A DNA stretch of 16,144 nt. Source: Clostridia bacterium (lineage in GTDB: Bacteria; Bacillota_A; Clostridia; Oscillospirales; CAG-272). The position numbers were made by a program, and so were the translations under genes. Under the pieces are notes generated by a model that did not search any database, was not told the DNA's origin, and worked only from the letters and a program-made list of their open reading frames with translations. Location: assembly GCA_017652965.1 (NCBI GenBank), contig JAGBZZ010000196.1, positions 1 to 16,144 on the forward strand, in the 5' to 3' direction. This document shows positions 6,874 through 13,789 of the stretch, in pieces; position 1 is the stretch's first letter; each line of letters starts with the position of its first letter.

Positions 6874-9800
6874 TTATCTTGTGCCGCTACGGTAGGTGTA
6901 GCGGTAGGAAAGGCCTGCATCCGTCCAGTCGATCGAAAAGATCAGGGCGTAGCCCTTTTCGCTGAGGGTATCCTGCAGGGATTCCAGAACGCCGGTCTGC
7001 CAGTCATAGTCATAGCCGTCGGCATCCATCAGGATATCACCGTAGAGATACTCGTAGAAGTTGTTCTCCACAAGCGAGGTGGGGACGTAATGCTCATACG
7101 AGGCGACCCCGTCGGTTACGATCATCCCGGGGTTGGAGGTTTCGGTGAATTTACCGCCCTCATAGGTCGGCGTGCCGCCAAGCAGAACGTTGTCACTGAT
7201 GACGCACACGGCGGGCTGACGGCGGAAGCGCTCCAGCGCCGCGATCTCCTCATAGGTGAGGGTGATACTGCCGTCGTCGTTCCGCTCGGCAATGTGGGCC
7301 TCCTCTACGACCTTCCTTCCGCCGGCATCCAGATAGGTGTACTGCGGGATCTCGATGACCGCATCGGCGGGCAGGCCCTCATAGGTGAAGGTCTTACCCG
7401 TCAGATACCACGGCACGTAGAAGTACTTCGGATGGTAATCGCAGCTCGGGTCGTCGTAGGCGGCCAGAATGATCTGCGTCCCCTGCAGAAGGTTCATAAA
7501 GGCGGGGTCACGGGCAAGCCACTGGGAGCGGCCGCCCATCTCGTAGTAGCGCTTGTATTCATCCTTCTTCATATCATACCACCAGTGGCCGGCTTCGCTT
7601 TGGTAGAGGCGGTAGGAAAGCTGGGATTTGCCGTCGTAGGAGACGGGGGAATAGTAGCGCGAGGAGCCGGTACCGGCATACTCATCACCAAAGTAATAGT
7701 AGAAGAGGCCGGATTCGTTCAGGGCATCTCCCGAGTTGGCGGGGACAACGTTGCCGTCCTCTGCCCCGTCGGGCGAGTTTGCAGCCGCCACCTGGTAGGG
7801 GTTACGCAGGATCATCAGGTTGCCGACACAGACGTTGCCCATACCGGTGGAGGAATACCAGCCGAGGTTGCGGTTGGATTTCGACCCGAGGAAGGAGATG
7901 GTGTTGCCGTAGGTGTAATGTCCGCTGGCCGTACCGTCATTGTAGATGGCGTTGTGGGTCGCGTTGAACATGTGAATGAGGTTATAGCGGTAATGGTTGC
8001 CGCGGTTGGCCCAGCCCCAGGTGTAGATCATACCGCCGTCGGTGACGTCGGCAGAGCCGCCCTCAAAGACGTTGTATTCGATGATACACTCGGCCGTGTT
8101 GGTGCCGGATACCACGCAGTCCTGGAAGTAGTTGTGCGAGATGACCACCTGACAGCCGGCAAAGCCGATAGCCGTCTGATAGGTCGGGGCGGCATCGTGG
8201 AAGACGTTATTCTGGATCACGATGCCGGTGGGCTCCAGCTTGACGTGCGAGGTGGCATCCGACATGCTGACCATCGCGGCGTAGGCAGAGGAGAAGTCCG
8301 AATACAGGATGGCGGTATTGGTGCAGCTGCGCAGGACGATACCGCTGTTCTGGGTATTGGTGGTCTTCAGATTCTGCATGACGGCGCGGTTACAGCCTGC
8401 CATCAGATAGCCGTAGGAATTCGAGCCGCTGACGTCGATCCCGTCGATCACCACGTCGGAGACGCCGTTCATCTCGATAAGGCTGTAGGCGGTACTGCCC
8501 GAAACGGCCATGTCGGTCTTCGAAATGTCGCCGTCCGGATAGACGTACAGGATGCCGGTGTCGCGGTCAAGGAACCATTCGCCGGGGGCATCCAGGGCCT
8601 CTACGGCGTTAAAGAGGTAGAAGGTGTTGCGGCCGGCGGGGGAGTTGGAGGAAAGCATGGCGCCCATGCTGTTCGGCTGTACCGATTTCAGCGAGTACTT
8701 GCCGCTTCCCTTCGGATAGCCGAGAAGGGGATCGCCGTTATAGGAGGGATACCACTCCTCGCCCTCCTCGGTGTGGGCCCAGTACTGTCCCTCGGTCTCA
8801 AGGGCGATGTTGTAGTAGCCGAACTCCCAGCCCGAGTAGGTCGAGCCGAAGTACCAGATGTCACCCGTGTTGACCCAGGAAAGGATCTCCTTTCCGCGCT
8901 CGTCGCTCTCGGGGATGCCAAGCTCCCAACCGACGATCCAGTTGACGGGGTCCTTGCCGGCGGCGGTGGCACGCTCTACCCACGGCCAGTATACGCTGCA
9001 CTGGTCGGAGGTGACGGTGCCGGTGTCATACACGGCGGTGAAGTAGAGAAGATCGGTGCGGTCGCCCGTGTCGTTGGGGTAACGGGCCAGGGTGTACTCC
9101 TCCCCTCCGACGTACAGCTTCGGCGGGCCTGCCGACTTGGTGATCTCGGCAAAGGCGGCGCTTGTCAGGCCGTGGTCGGAAAGCTTGGTATACAGGATCT
9201 CATCGCGTGCCTCCTCGGGCAGGCGCTCGTAAACACCGAGGTTTTCGGCGGCATCCACAAAGTGCCAGAGCGAGGAATCGGTCGAGATGGTGGTGTTGGC
9301 CGTCAGGGTGACGTCGGCATCCTCATAGGCCTTGATAAAGAGGGGAGCCTGGCGGGAGCCCGAATGCTTGGAGGCAAGCTGGACGGTGGTAGAGATCTCG
9401 TAGGTGCCGCCCATCATCCAGATGACGCCGCCGTTTTTGTTGGCAACCGCCTCGGCCGCCTTTGTAAGGGTGGCAAACGGGGCCTCCTTGGTGCCGGGGT
9501 TCTTATCGTTTCCGTCGGGCGAGACGTACACCTGCAGCTTCAGCGACAGGGGATAGTCCTCAAGCTCCACGCGCTCAAGGACCGTAACCTCGTCGGGCAG
9601 CTCGGCCTTGGCGGCCTCAAATCGTGCCATGACGGCATCGGTCGTCATCTGTACCCCGTAAAGGTCGGTCATGGGGGCAAAGGTCTTCGGCAGATTCAGC
9701 GAGAAGAGCGACATGTCGTAGCAGGCGCCGCTCACCTTGGTGATGTTCAGGGCAAGGGTGTCGCCCTCGGTCTCAAGCAGGGGCAGGAAGGCCGAAAGAA

Positions 9801-10605
9801 TGGCCGAATAGGGGGCGTCCGCACTGCCGCCGTGGAAGTAAAGGCGGGTGCCGCCCGTCTCCATCACAAAGGTATCGGCAGGGGCAGTGGAGGGCGGGGT
9901 GCGCCCGTCGCCCGCGGGCTTGCCAAGCACGATCTCGCGGTTGGTGGCGGCAGTGTCACGGGGGGAGAGGATCTGCAGGACGTAGCCGGTCTTCTCGGCG
10001 ATCTTGTCGCGCAGGTAGACGGCCATAGCACTGTTTTCGGTATCCCGCACGATCACGTACTCCCCAAGCGGCACGCCGTTCAGCGTGGCGGCAGAGTAGG
10101 GATAGGTGCCGCGCACCACGTCGGCCGTGGTGGGATAGTAGCAGGCGCCGTCACGGATGTAGGTGGCGATGTACTTCTGCAGTGCCTCGATCATCGCGGC
10201 AGAATCGCCGCCCGTGATGACAAGGCGGTTGTTTTCAAAGTAGATCCCGGTGTCGTCACGGCGCAGAAGGCAGGAGGTGCTTTCCGCGCGGTTGGTAAGA
10301 CCGATAAGGATCTCCTTGGTGTCGGTGGGGACACTCTGCCCAAGGCCGACAAAGTCCTCACGCAGGGGGAGATTTTTGCCGGTTGCGGCCTTGATGGCGG
10401 CCTGCAGCTCGCGTACCACGCGGAAAACGTCGGGATCCACGTCGGTGGGATACACGATCGTATATTCGGAAATGTCGGAAAACGCCGCGGGGGGCGTAGA
10501 CGGTGCCGGGGTGGTTTCACTGCCGTTACCGCCGCAGGCGCTGAGAAGAAGCGAGAGGGTCAGCACCGCAAGGGCAAGCAGTGTCAAAAGACGGACACGT
10601 TTCAT
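6874..10605 (-). CDS. large surface lipoprotein with right-handed beta-helix, GH141-like
   Basis: 1243 residues. The signal peptide has the lipobox LSAC with lipidated C24, then a Thr/Pro-rich linker (about 26-42). Two tandem copies of an alpha/beta domain follow (about 46-150 and 182-280), of the type found in front of many glycosidase domains; each has a hydrophobic EYxIV strand and an EI[LV][IV]G strand. From about 359 the chain reads YVSPDGNDKNPGTKEAPF, the hallmark start of a secreted parallel beta-helix. FNAVEALDAPGEWFLDRDTGILYVYP (about 665-690) leads to beta-helix coils (about 700-910) with repeated short V/I-N-G/N turns. This layout recalls GH141-type fucosidases/xylanases, but I cannot assign catalytic residues. 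A C-terminal region (about 1040-1243) is unrecognised. The start ATG (10603-10605) lies 8 bases after AAGGAG; the long upstream in-frame extension crosses the promoter and lacks coding character. Likely an extracellular, membrane-anchored polysaccharide-degrading protein. Confidence 0.8.
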   Translation of the reverse strand: MKRVRLLTLLALAVLTLSLLLSACGGNGSETTPAPSTPPAAFSDISEYTIVYPTDVDPDVFRVVRELQAAIKAATGKNLPLREDFVGLGQSVPTDTKEILIGLTNRAESTSCLLRRDDTGIYFENNRLVITGGDSAAMIEALQKYIATYIRDGACYYPTTADVVRGTYPYSAATLNGVPLGEYVIVRDTENSAMAVYLRDKIAEKTGYVLQILSPRDTAATNREIVLGKPAGDGRTPPSTAPADTFVMETGGTRLYFHGGSADAPYSAILSAFLPLLETEGDTLALNITKVSGACYDMSLFSLNLPKTFAPMTDLYGVQMTTDAVMARFEAAKAELPDEVTVLERVELEDYPLSLKLQVYVSPDGNDKNPGTKEAPFATLTKAAEAVANKNGGVIWMMGGTYEISTTVQLASKHSGSRQAPLFIKAYEDADVTLTANTTISTDSSLWHFVDAAENLGVYERLPEEARDEILYTKLSDHGLTSAAFAEITKSAGPPKLYVGGEEYTLARYPNDTGDRTDLLYFTAVYDTGTVTSDQCSVYWPWVERATAAGKDPVNWIVGWELGIPESDERGKEILSWVNTGDIWYFGSTYSGWEFGYYNIALETEGQYWAHTEEGEEWYPSYNGDPLLGYPKGSGKYSLKSVQPNSMGAMLSSNSPAGRNTFYLFNAVEALDAPGEWFLDRDTGILYVYPDGDISKTDMAVSGSTAYSLIEMNGVSDVVIDGIDVSGSNSYGYLMAGCNRAVMQNLKTTNTQNSGIVLRSCTNTAILYSDFSSAYAAMVSMSDATSHVKLEPTGIVIQNNVFHDAAPTYQTAIGFAGCQVVISHNYFQDCVVSGTNTAECIIEYNVFEGGSADVTDGGMIYTWGWANRGNHYRYNLIHMFNATHNAIYNDGTASGHYTYGNTISFLGSKSNRNLGWYSSTGMGNVCVGNLMILRNPYQVAAANSPDGAEDGNVVPANSGDALNESGLFYYYFGDEYAGTGSSRYYSPVSYDGKSQLSYRLYQSEAGHWWYDMKKDEYKRYYEMGGRSQWLARDPAFMNLLQGTQIILAAYDDPSCDYHPKYFYVPWYLTGKTFTYEGLPADAVIEIPQYTYLDAGGRKVVEEAHIAERNDDGSITLTYEEIAALERFRRQPAVCVISDNVLLGGTPTYEGGKFTETSNPGMIVTDGVASYEHYVPTSLVENNFYEYLYGDILMDADGYDYDWQTGVLESLQDTLSEKGYALIFSIDWTDAGLSYRYTYRSGTR

Positions 10606-10629
10606 AAGAGATCTCCTTAAAAGATTGAC

Positions 10630-10674
10630 GGGGGCGCGTCCCCCTACCCGCAAGGGCGGGGTGGGGTGCCACCC
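10630..10674 (-). promoter_or_regulatory. hairpin-rich 5' leader of the lipoprotein mRNA
   Basis: Three short GC-rich inverted repeats lie in a row: 10664-10674 (GGGTG/CACCC around one base), 10647-10660 (CCCGC-AAGG-GCGGG) and 10630-10644 (GGGGG-CGCGT-CCCCC as written on the plus strand). All fall between the predicted start site (about 10680) and the RBS. No known riboswitch consensus is recognised. Structure is clear; function is not. Confidence 0.5.
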
Positions 10675-10686
10675 TGTATTACTACC

Positions 10687-10715
10687 ATCATACCATCCGT
10701 CCCTTGCTCTGTCAA
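10687..10715 (-). promoter_or_regulatory. promoter of the beta-helix lipoprotein
   Basis: On the minus strand a perfect -35 TTGACA (10710-10715) is followed after 17 bases by -10 TATGAT (10687-10692). The leader is about 75 bases. This fixes the ATG at 10605 as the real start and excludes the upstream in-frame extension. Confidence 0.82.
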
Positions 10716-10753
10716 TTGTATTTTGCAAATTTTCTCCCCTCAATAAAGTATTT

Positions 10754-10785
10754 TTGCGTGTGCCTGTGCGTGCGCCCACACGCAA
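10754..10785. promoter_or_regulatory. inverted repeat in the lipoprotein/ABC divergent region
   Basis: TTGCGTGTG (10754-10762) and CACACGCAA (10777-10785) are exact reverse complements with a 14-base spacer rich in GTGCG. The repeat lies 39 bases upstream of the lipoprotein -35 and about 120 bases upstream of the ABC promoter. It could bind a dimeric regulator. The rest of 10786-10905 shows AT-rich tracts and small hairpins but no gene. Confidence 0.4.
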
Positions 10786-10905
10786 GCGCCGGCTTTTTTG
10801 GTAGCGCAGGGTAATTTTCCCACGCCTCCCGATAGCGGGGTTTGCTCTTTTTTGGGGGCGCTGCCGGGCGAAGGAGAAAAAAATCAAAAAAATTCGCGAT
10901 ATGGG

Positions 10906-10934
10906 TTGACATCCCGGAAAAAGCGTGCTATATT
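10906..10934 (+). promoter_or_regulatory. promoter of the ABC-DUF1854-ABC operon
   Basis: A perfect TTGACA (10906-10911), a 17-base spacer and TATATT (10929-10934) form a near-consensus sigma-A promoter. An A-rich stretch (about 10873-10892) lies just upstream and may act as an UP element. The start site would be near 10941, giving a leader of about 70 bases. Confidence 0.88.
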
Positions 10935-10946
10935 GAGGGTGACCGA

Positions 10947-11009
10947 GGGGGGTGCGCCCCCCAACACTCACCGATGGAAGGGGCATTCGGCCCCAACGGA
11001 GGTACCTCC
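10947..11009 (+). promoter_or_regulatory. structured leader with RBS inside a palindrome
   Basis: Three inverted repeats fill the leader: GGGGGG-TGCG-CCCCCC (10947-10962), GGGGC-ATTCG-GCCCC (10980-10994) and the perfect palindrome GGAGGTACCTCC (10998-11009). The GGAGG of the last is the ribosome binding site, 8 bases before the ATG at 11011, and its partner CCTCC abuts the start codon. Folding would give a 4-bp stem with a GTAC loop that covers the Shine-Dalgarno sequence, hinting at low or conditional translation initiation. Confidence 0.6.
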
Positions 11010-11010
11010 C

Positions 11011-13260
11011 ATGTTGCCAATTGACACCTTAAACGAAAAAGCAGAGGCTCTCCTCACGCGTGAGGGGTATGACCTTTCCGCCGTTTATGCGGTGGTACGC
11101 CTGGATAAGGCACTTGCAGGGGATATTCGTGATACCTTTCTCGCCCTTTTGGAGAGCGAGGTGCTTTTGCGTATTGATCCCGAAAAAGATACCGTAGAAG
11201 AATTTTCGCTGGCTAAATACACGCAGCCGTACATCGACAGTTTCCTGTCGGCCTGCCGCCTTCTTGCCCGCTTCACACCCGAGGGGCAGAAGCCGTGCAC
11301 CGTGCCGATCGGAGATGCGAGTAATACGTGTAAGAGCCGGCTTTTTGTTTTTCTTGCGGTTTGGGAGGCAATGGCGCGCGGCGACCGTATGGACGGCACA
11401 GAGACCCTGTTTGACGGCATCCGCCCAAGGCCGGAGCCGCAGGGGTCTACCAAAAAGTTTGTGGTTCTGCGCCGGATGTTCTCACTGTTCGGCCCGCACC
11501 GCGCCACGGTCGCTCTGATCCTCATCCTTCTGTTTTTGGAGATCGGGGTGGATATGCTGTCCCCTTATCTTTCGGGCACCATCCTCTTTGACTCGATCAT
11601 CGATAAGGGCGGGCGCTGGCATAACTATACCGCCCTTGCCATCTGTCTTTCGGGCATTGTGGGGCTCAGCCTTGTGCGCTTTGTCAGCCGTGCCGTGCGT
11701 AACGTGAAGGTCAGCCGCACCATGAACAGCATCACCCACACGATGCGCACCCAGATCTTCGGGAAGATGCAAAGGATGTCGATGTCCTATTACAATAACA
11801 ACAACATGGGACAGCACTACCGCCTGATCGGCGGTGACGTCGGCGAGGTGAGGGTCTTCTTCGGCGATACGATCGGCTCTCTTGTCATTTACGTTGTGGA
11901 ATTCGTGTCGGTGCTTGTCATGCTTTTCCTGCTTAACTGGAAGCTCAGCATCGGTATCCTGATCCCGGTTCCGATCCTGTTTCTTATTTACAGGCGCGCC
12001 TTCCCGATGATGCGGCGCCTGAACATCCGTGCGGCGCGCGAAAGCAGTGCCGTGGAGACCCGCATTACCGACTCGCTTAACGGTATCCGCGTGGTCAAGG
12101 CCTTCTCGAAGGAGAAGGAGGAGTCGGGCAAGCTTGCCGAGCGGCTGGATCGCCTTTACCGCGTCAACCTCAAGGCCAATATGCTGTCGGTCATCCTTTC
12201 CCCCACCATTGCCTTCCTCTTCTACGTGGCAAGGCAGACCATCTGGGGCGGCGGCGGTATCATGGTCATGGGGGACGAAATGTCCTACGGTGACTTCTGC
12301 ACCTATCTCGGTTATATCGGGATGGTCTTTGCCCCTTTGCAGTTTTTCAGTGATTTCATCAACAAGGTCGGTCACACGGCCGAGTCTGCCTCCCGTATCG
12401 TCGGAATCCTCGAGGCCGTCCCCGAGGTGCAGGAGAAGGAGGTCAGCGTCTTTCGCGAGGAGCTTGCGGGCGAGATCGTCTTCTCGGACGTCAGCTTCCA
12501 CTACACCCCCAACCGTCCTATTTTGCGCGGGCTCACCTTCCGCATAGAGGCCGGCGAGCATATCGGCCTTGTCGGTAAGACGGGTAGCGGAAAAAGCACG
12601 ATGGCCAACCTGCTTTTGCGTATGTATGACGTCAAGGGCGGCACCATCACCATCGACGGGGTAGACGTGCGTGACTATTCGTTTGAGACCCTGCGCCGCC
12701 GGATCGCCATTGTATCCCAAGAGGTGCATATCTTCAACGCCTCGGTGGCGGACAATATCCGCTTTGGCCGTCCGGATGCCCCGATGGACGAGGTCATTGC
12801 CGCCGCACGCGCGGCCGGCGCACACGAGTTTATTTCGGCCCTGCCCGAGGGGTATGACACCAGAGTCGGCGGTTGGGGCGGCGGCATCGGCCTTTCGGGC
12901 GGTGAGCGCCAGCGCCTTTCGATCGCCCGTGCCATTGTCACACGGCCCTCGATCCTGATCCTTGACGAGGCAACCGCCGCCATGGATAACGAGACCGAGC
13001 AAAGGATCGCCGCGGCGATCGCCGAGCTTGTCAAGGGGCGCACGACCATTTCGATCGCCCATCGCCTTTCCACCCTGCGTGACTGCGATAAGATCATGGC
13101 GATCGAGGGCGGCACGCTGGCCGAGATGGGCACCCGTGCCGAGCTTCTTGCCAAGGAGGACGGCATATTCAAAAAGCTGTACACTCTGCAAAATGACCAG
13201 ATGAATAAGGTTTTGAAAGGAGATACCGAAGATGGCAGCGCCCAAAATGCAGGCACTTGA
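11011..13260 (+). CDS. ABC exporter subunit 1 (TMD-NBD fusion) with PH-like N-terminal domain
   Basis: 749 residues, about 150 longer at the N terminus than a usual half-exporter. Residues about 40-126 form a soluble domain that aligns by eye with the N terminus of the partner ABC protein: FLALLESEVLLRID here, FLAVTPTGAYRLAN there. Six membrane helices lie between about 165 and 455, then the ATPase domain: Walker A GKTGSGKST (522-530), signature LSGGERQR (628-635), Walker B ILILDE with catalytic E653, and H-loop H684. All catalytic residues are present. A small glycine-rich insertion, GGWGGGIG, precedes the signature. It probably forms an inner-membrane type IV exporter with the third gene of the operon; the substrate is unknown. 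The start ATG sits directly after a palindromic RBS. The 3' end overlaps the DUF1854 gene by 29 bases, suggesting translational coupling. Confidence 0.92.
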   Translation: MLPIDTLNEKAEALLTREGYDLSAVYAVVRLDKALAGDIRDTFLALLESEVLLRIDPEKDTVEEFSLAKYTQPYIDSFLSACRLLARFTPEGQKPCTVPIGDASNTCKSRLFVFLAVWEAMARGDRMDGTETLFDGIRPRPEPQGSTKKFVVLRRMFSLFGPHRATVALILILLFLEIGVDMLSPYLSGTILFDSIIDKGGRWHNYTALAICLSGIVGLSLVRFVSRAVRNVKVSRTMNSITHTMRTQIFGKMQRMSMSYYNNNNMGQHYRLIGGDVGEVRVFFGDTIGSLVIYVVEFVSVLVMLFLLNWKLSIGILIPVPILFLIYRRAFPMMRRLNIRAARESSAVETRITDSLNGIRVVKAFSKEKEESGKLAERLDRLYRVNLKANMLSVILSPTIAFLFYVARQTIWGGGGIMVMGDEMSYGDFCTYLGYIGMVFAPLQFFSDFINKVGHTAESASRIVGILEAVPEVQEKEVSVFREELAGEIVFSDVSFHYTPNRPILRGLTFRIEAGEHIGLVGKTGSGKSTMANLLLRMYDVKGGTITIDGVDVRDYSFETLRRRIAIVSQEVHIFNASVADNIRFGRPDAPMDEVIAAARAAGAHEFISALPEGYDTRVGGWGGGIGLSGGERQRLSIARAIVTRPSILILDEATAAMDNETEQRIAAAIAELVKGRTTISIAHRLSTLRDCDKIMAIEGGTLAEMGTRAELLAKEDGIFKKLYTLQNDQMNKVLKGDTEDGSAQNAGT

Positions 13261-13777
13261 AAAGGGCGGGGCTAACGCCCTCGGCTACCTTTCCGGCAAG
13301 GATATCCGCTTTACCCGCTCCCGCGGGGGCCTTCTTGCCATGACCCACAACACCCCGGAGGGGGAGGTCTATTACGACCGCGTGATCGTCTTTCGCTGCT
13401 TTCCCCTGACCTCGCCCGACGATTTTCTGTCGGTGCGGGATCCGAACAACGAAAAGCGCGAGGTGGGCATTATCCGCCATATCTCCGAGCTTGACGAGGA
13501 AAGCGAGCGCCTTCTGCGCGATGAGCTGAACGTCCGCTATTACGTCCCCGTCATCTCCAAGGTGCATTCGATCCAGCGTCAGCCCCGCGCCATGCATATG
13601 GACGTGGAGACAGACCTCGGCCGCCGCAAGTTCATGATGCGCTACGGTCTTTCGGCCGTCCGCATTCTGGAGGACGGGCGTGTGATATTTACCGACTTTG
13701 ACGGCAACTGCTATATGATCCCCGATCCCAAGAAGCTGGATAAGGCCAGCTATAAAAAGATCGAGATCTACCTGTAA
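13232..13777 (+). CDS. DUF1854 family protein, ABC-exporter partner
   Basis: 181 residues, soluble, with no signal or membrane segment. The order of conserved features fits DUF1854: VIVFRCFPLTSPDDFLSVRD (about 51-70), a charged helix LDEESERLLRDELNVRYYVP, the strand HMDVETDLGRRKFMMRYG, and the C-terminal DGNCYMIPDPKKLD. As I recall, DUF1854 genes elsewhere are found beside ABC transporters and in proteobacteria are named as associated with cyanophycin metabolism; the biochemical role is unknown. Here it lies between two ABC subunits, overlapping the first by 29 bases and ending 12 bases before the second, so it is very likely part of the same complex or its control. The ATG at 13232 is chosen for AAAGGAG 8-9 bases upstream; a second in-frame ATG is at 13247. 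Confidence 0.88.
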   Translation: MAAPKMQALEKGGANALGYLSGKDIRFTRSRGGLLAMTHNTPEGEVYYDRVIVFRCFPLTSPDDFLSVRDPNNEKREVGIIRHISELDEESERLLRDELNVRYYVPVISKVHSIQRQPRAMHMDVETDLGRRKFMMRYGLSAVRILEDGRVIFTDFDGNCYMIPDPKKLDKASYKKIEIYL

Positions 13778-13789
13778 GAGGGCTTTGCT

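Noticed and set aside
5205..6920. Minus-strand open frame of 571 codons
   Set aside because: It is a mirror of the NagZ-like gene and runs through the bidirectional terminator. The sense frame has all catalytic motifs.
6829..10620. Plus-strand open frame of 1263 codons
   Set aside because: It is antisense to the beta-helix lipoprotein, which has a signal peptide, RBS, promoter and domain matches. The antisense product is a low-complexity G/V/H-rich chain without a plausible RBS at its start.
10606..10986. In-frame 127-residue N-terminal extension of the lipoprotein
   Set aside because: It would cross the lipoprotein promoter and the opposite operon's promoter and would bury the signal peptide. 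The ATG at 10605 gives a normal lipoprotein start.
11482..13245. Minus-strand open frame of 587 codons
   Set aside because: It is antisense to ABC subunit 1 and is rich in H, D, K and R with no fold. The sense frame has complete ATPase motifs.
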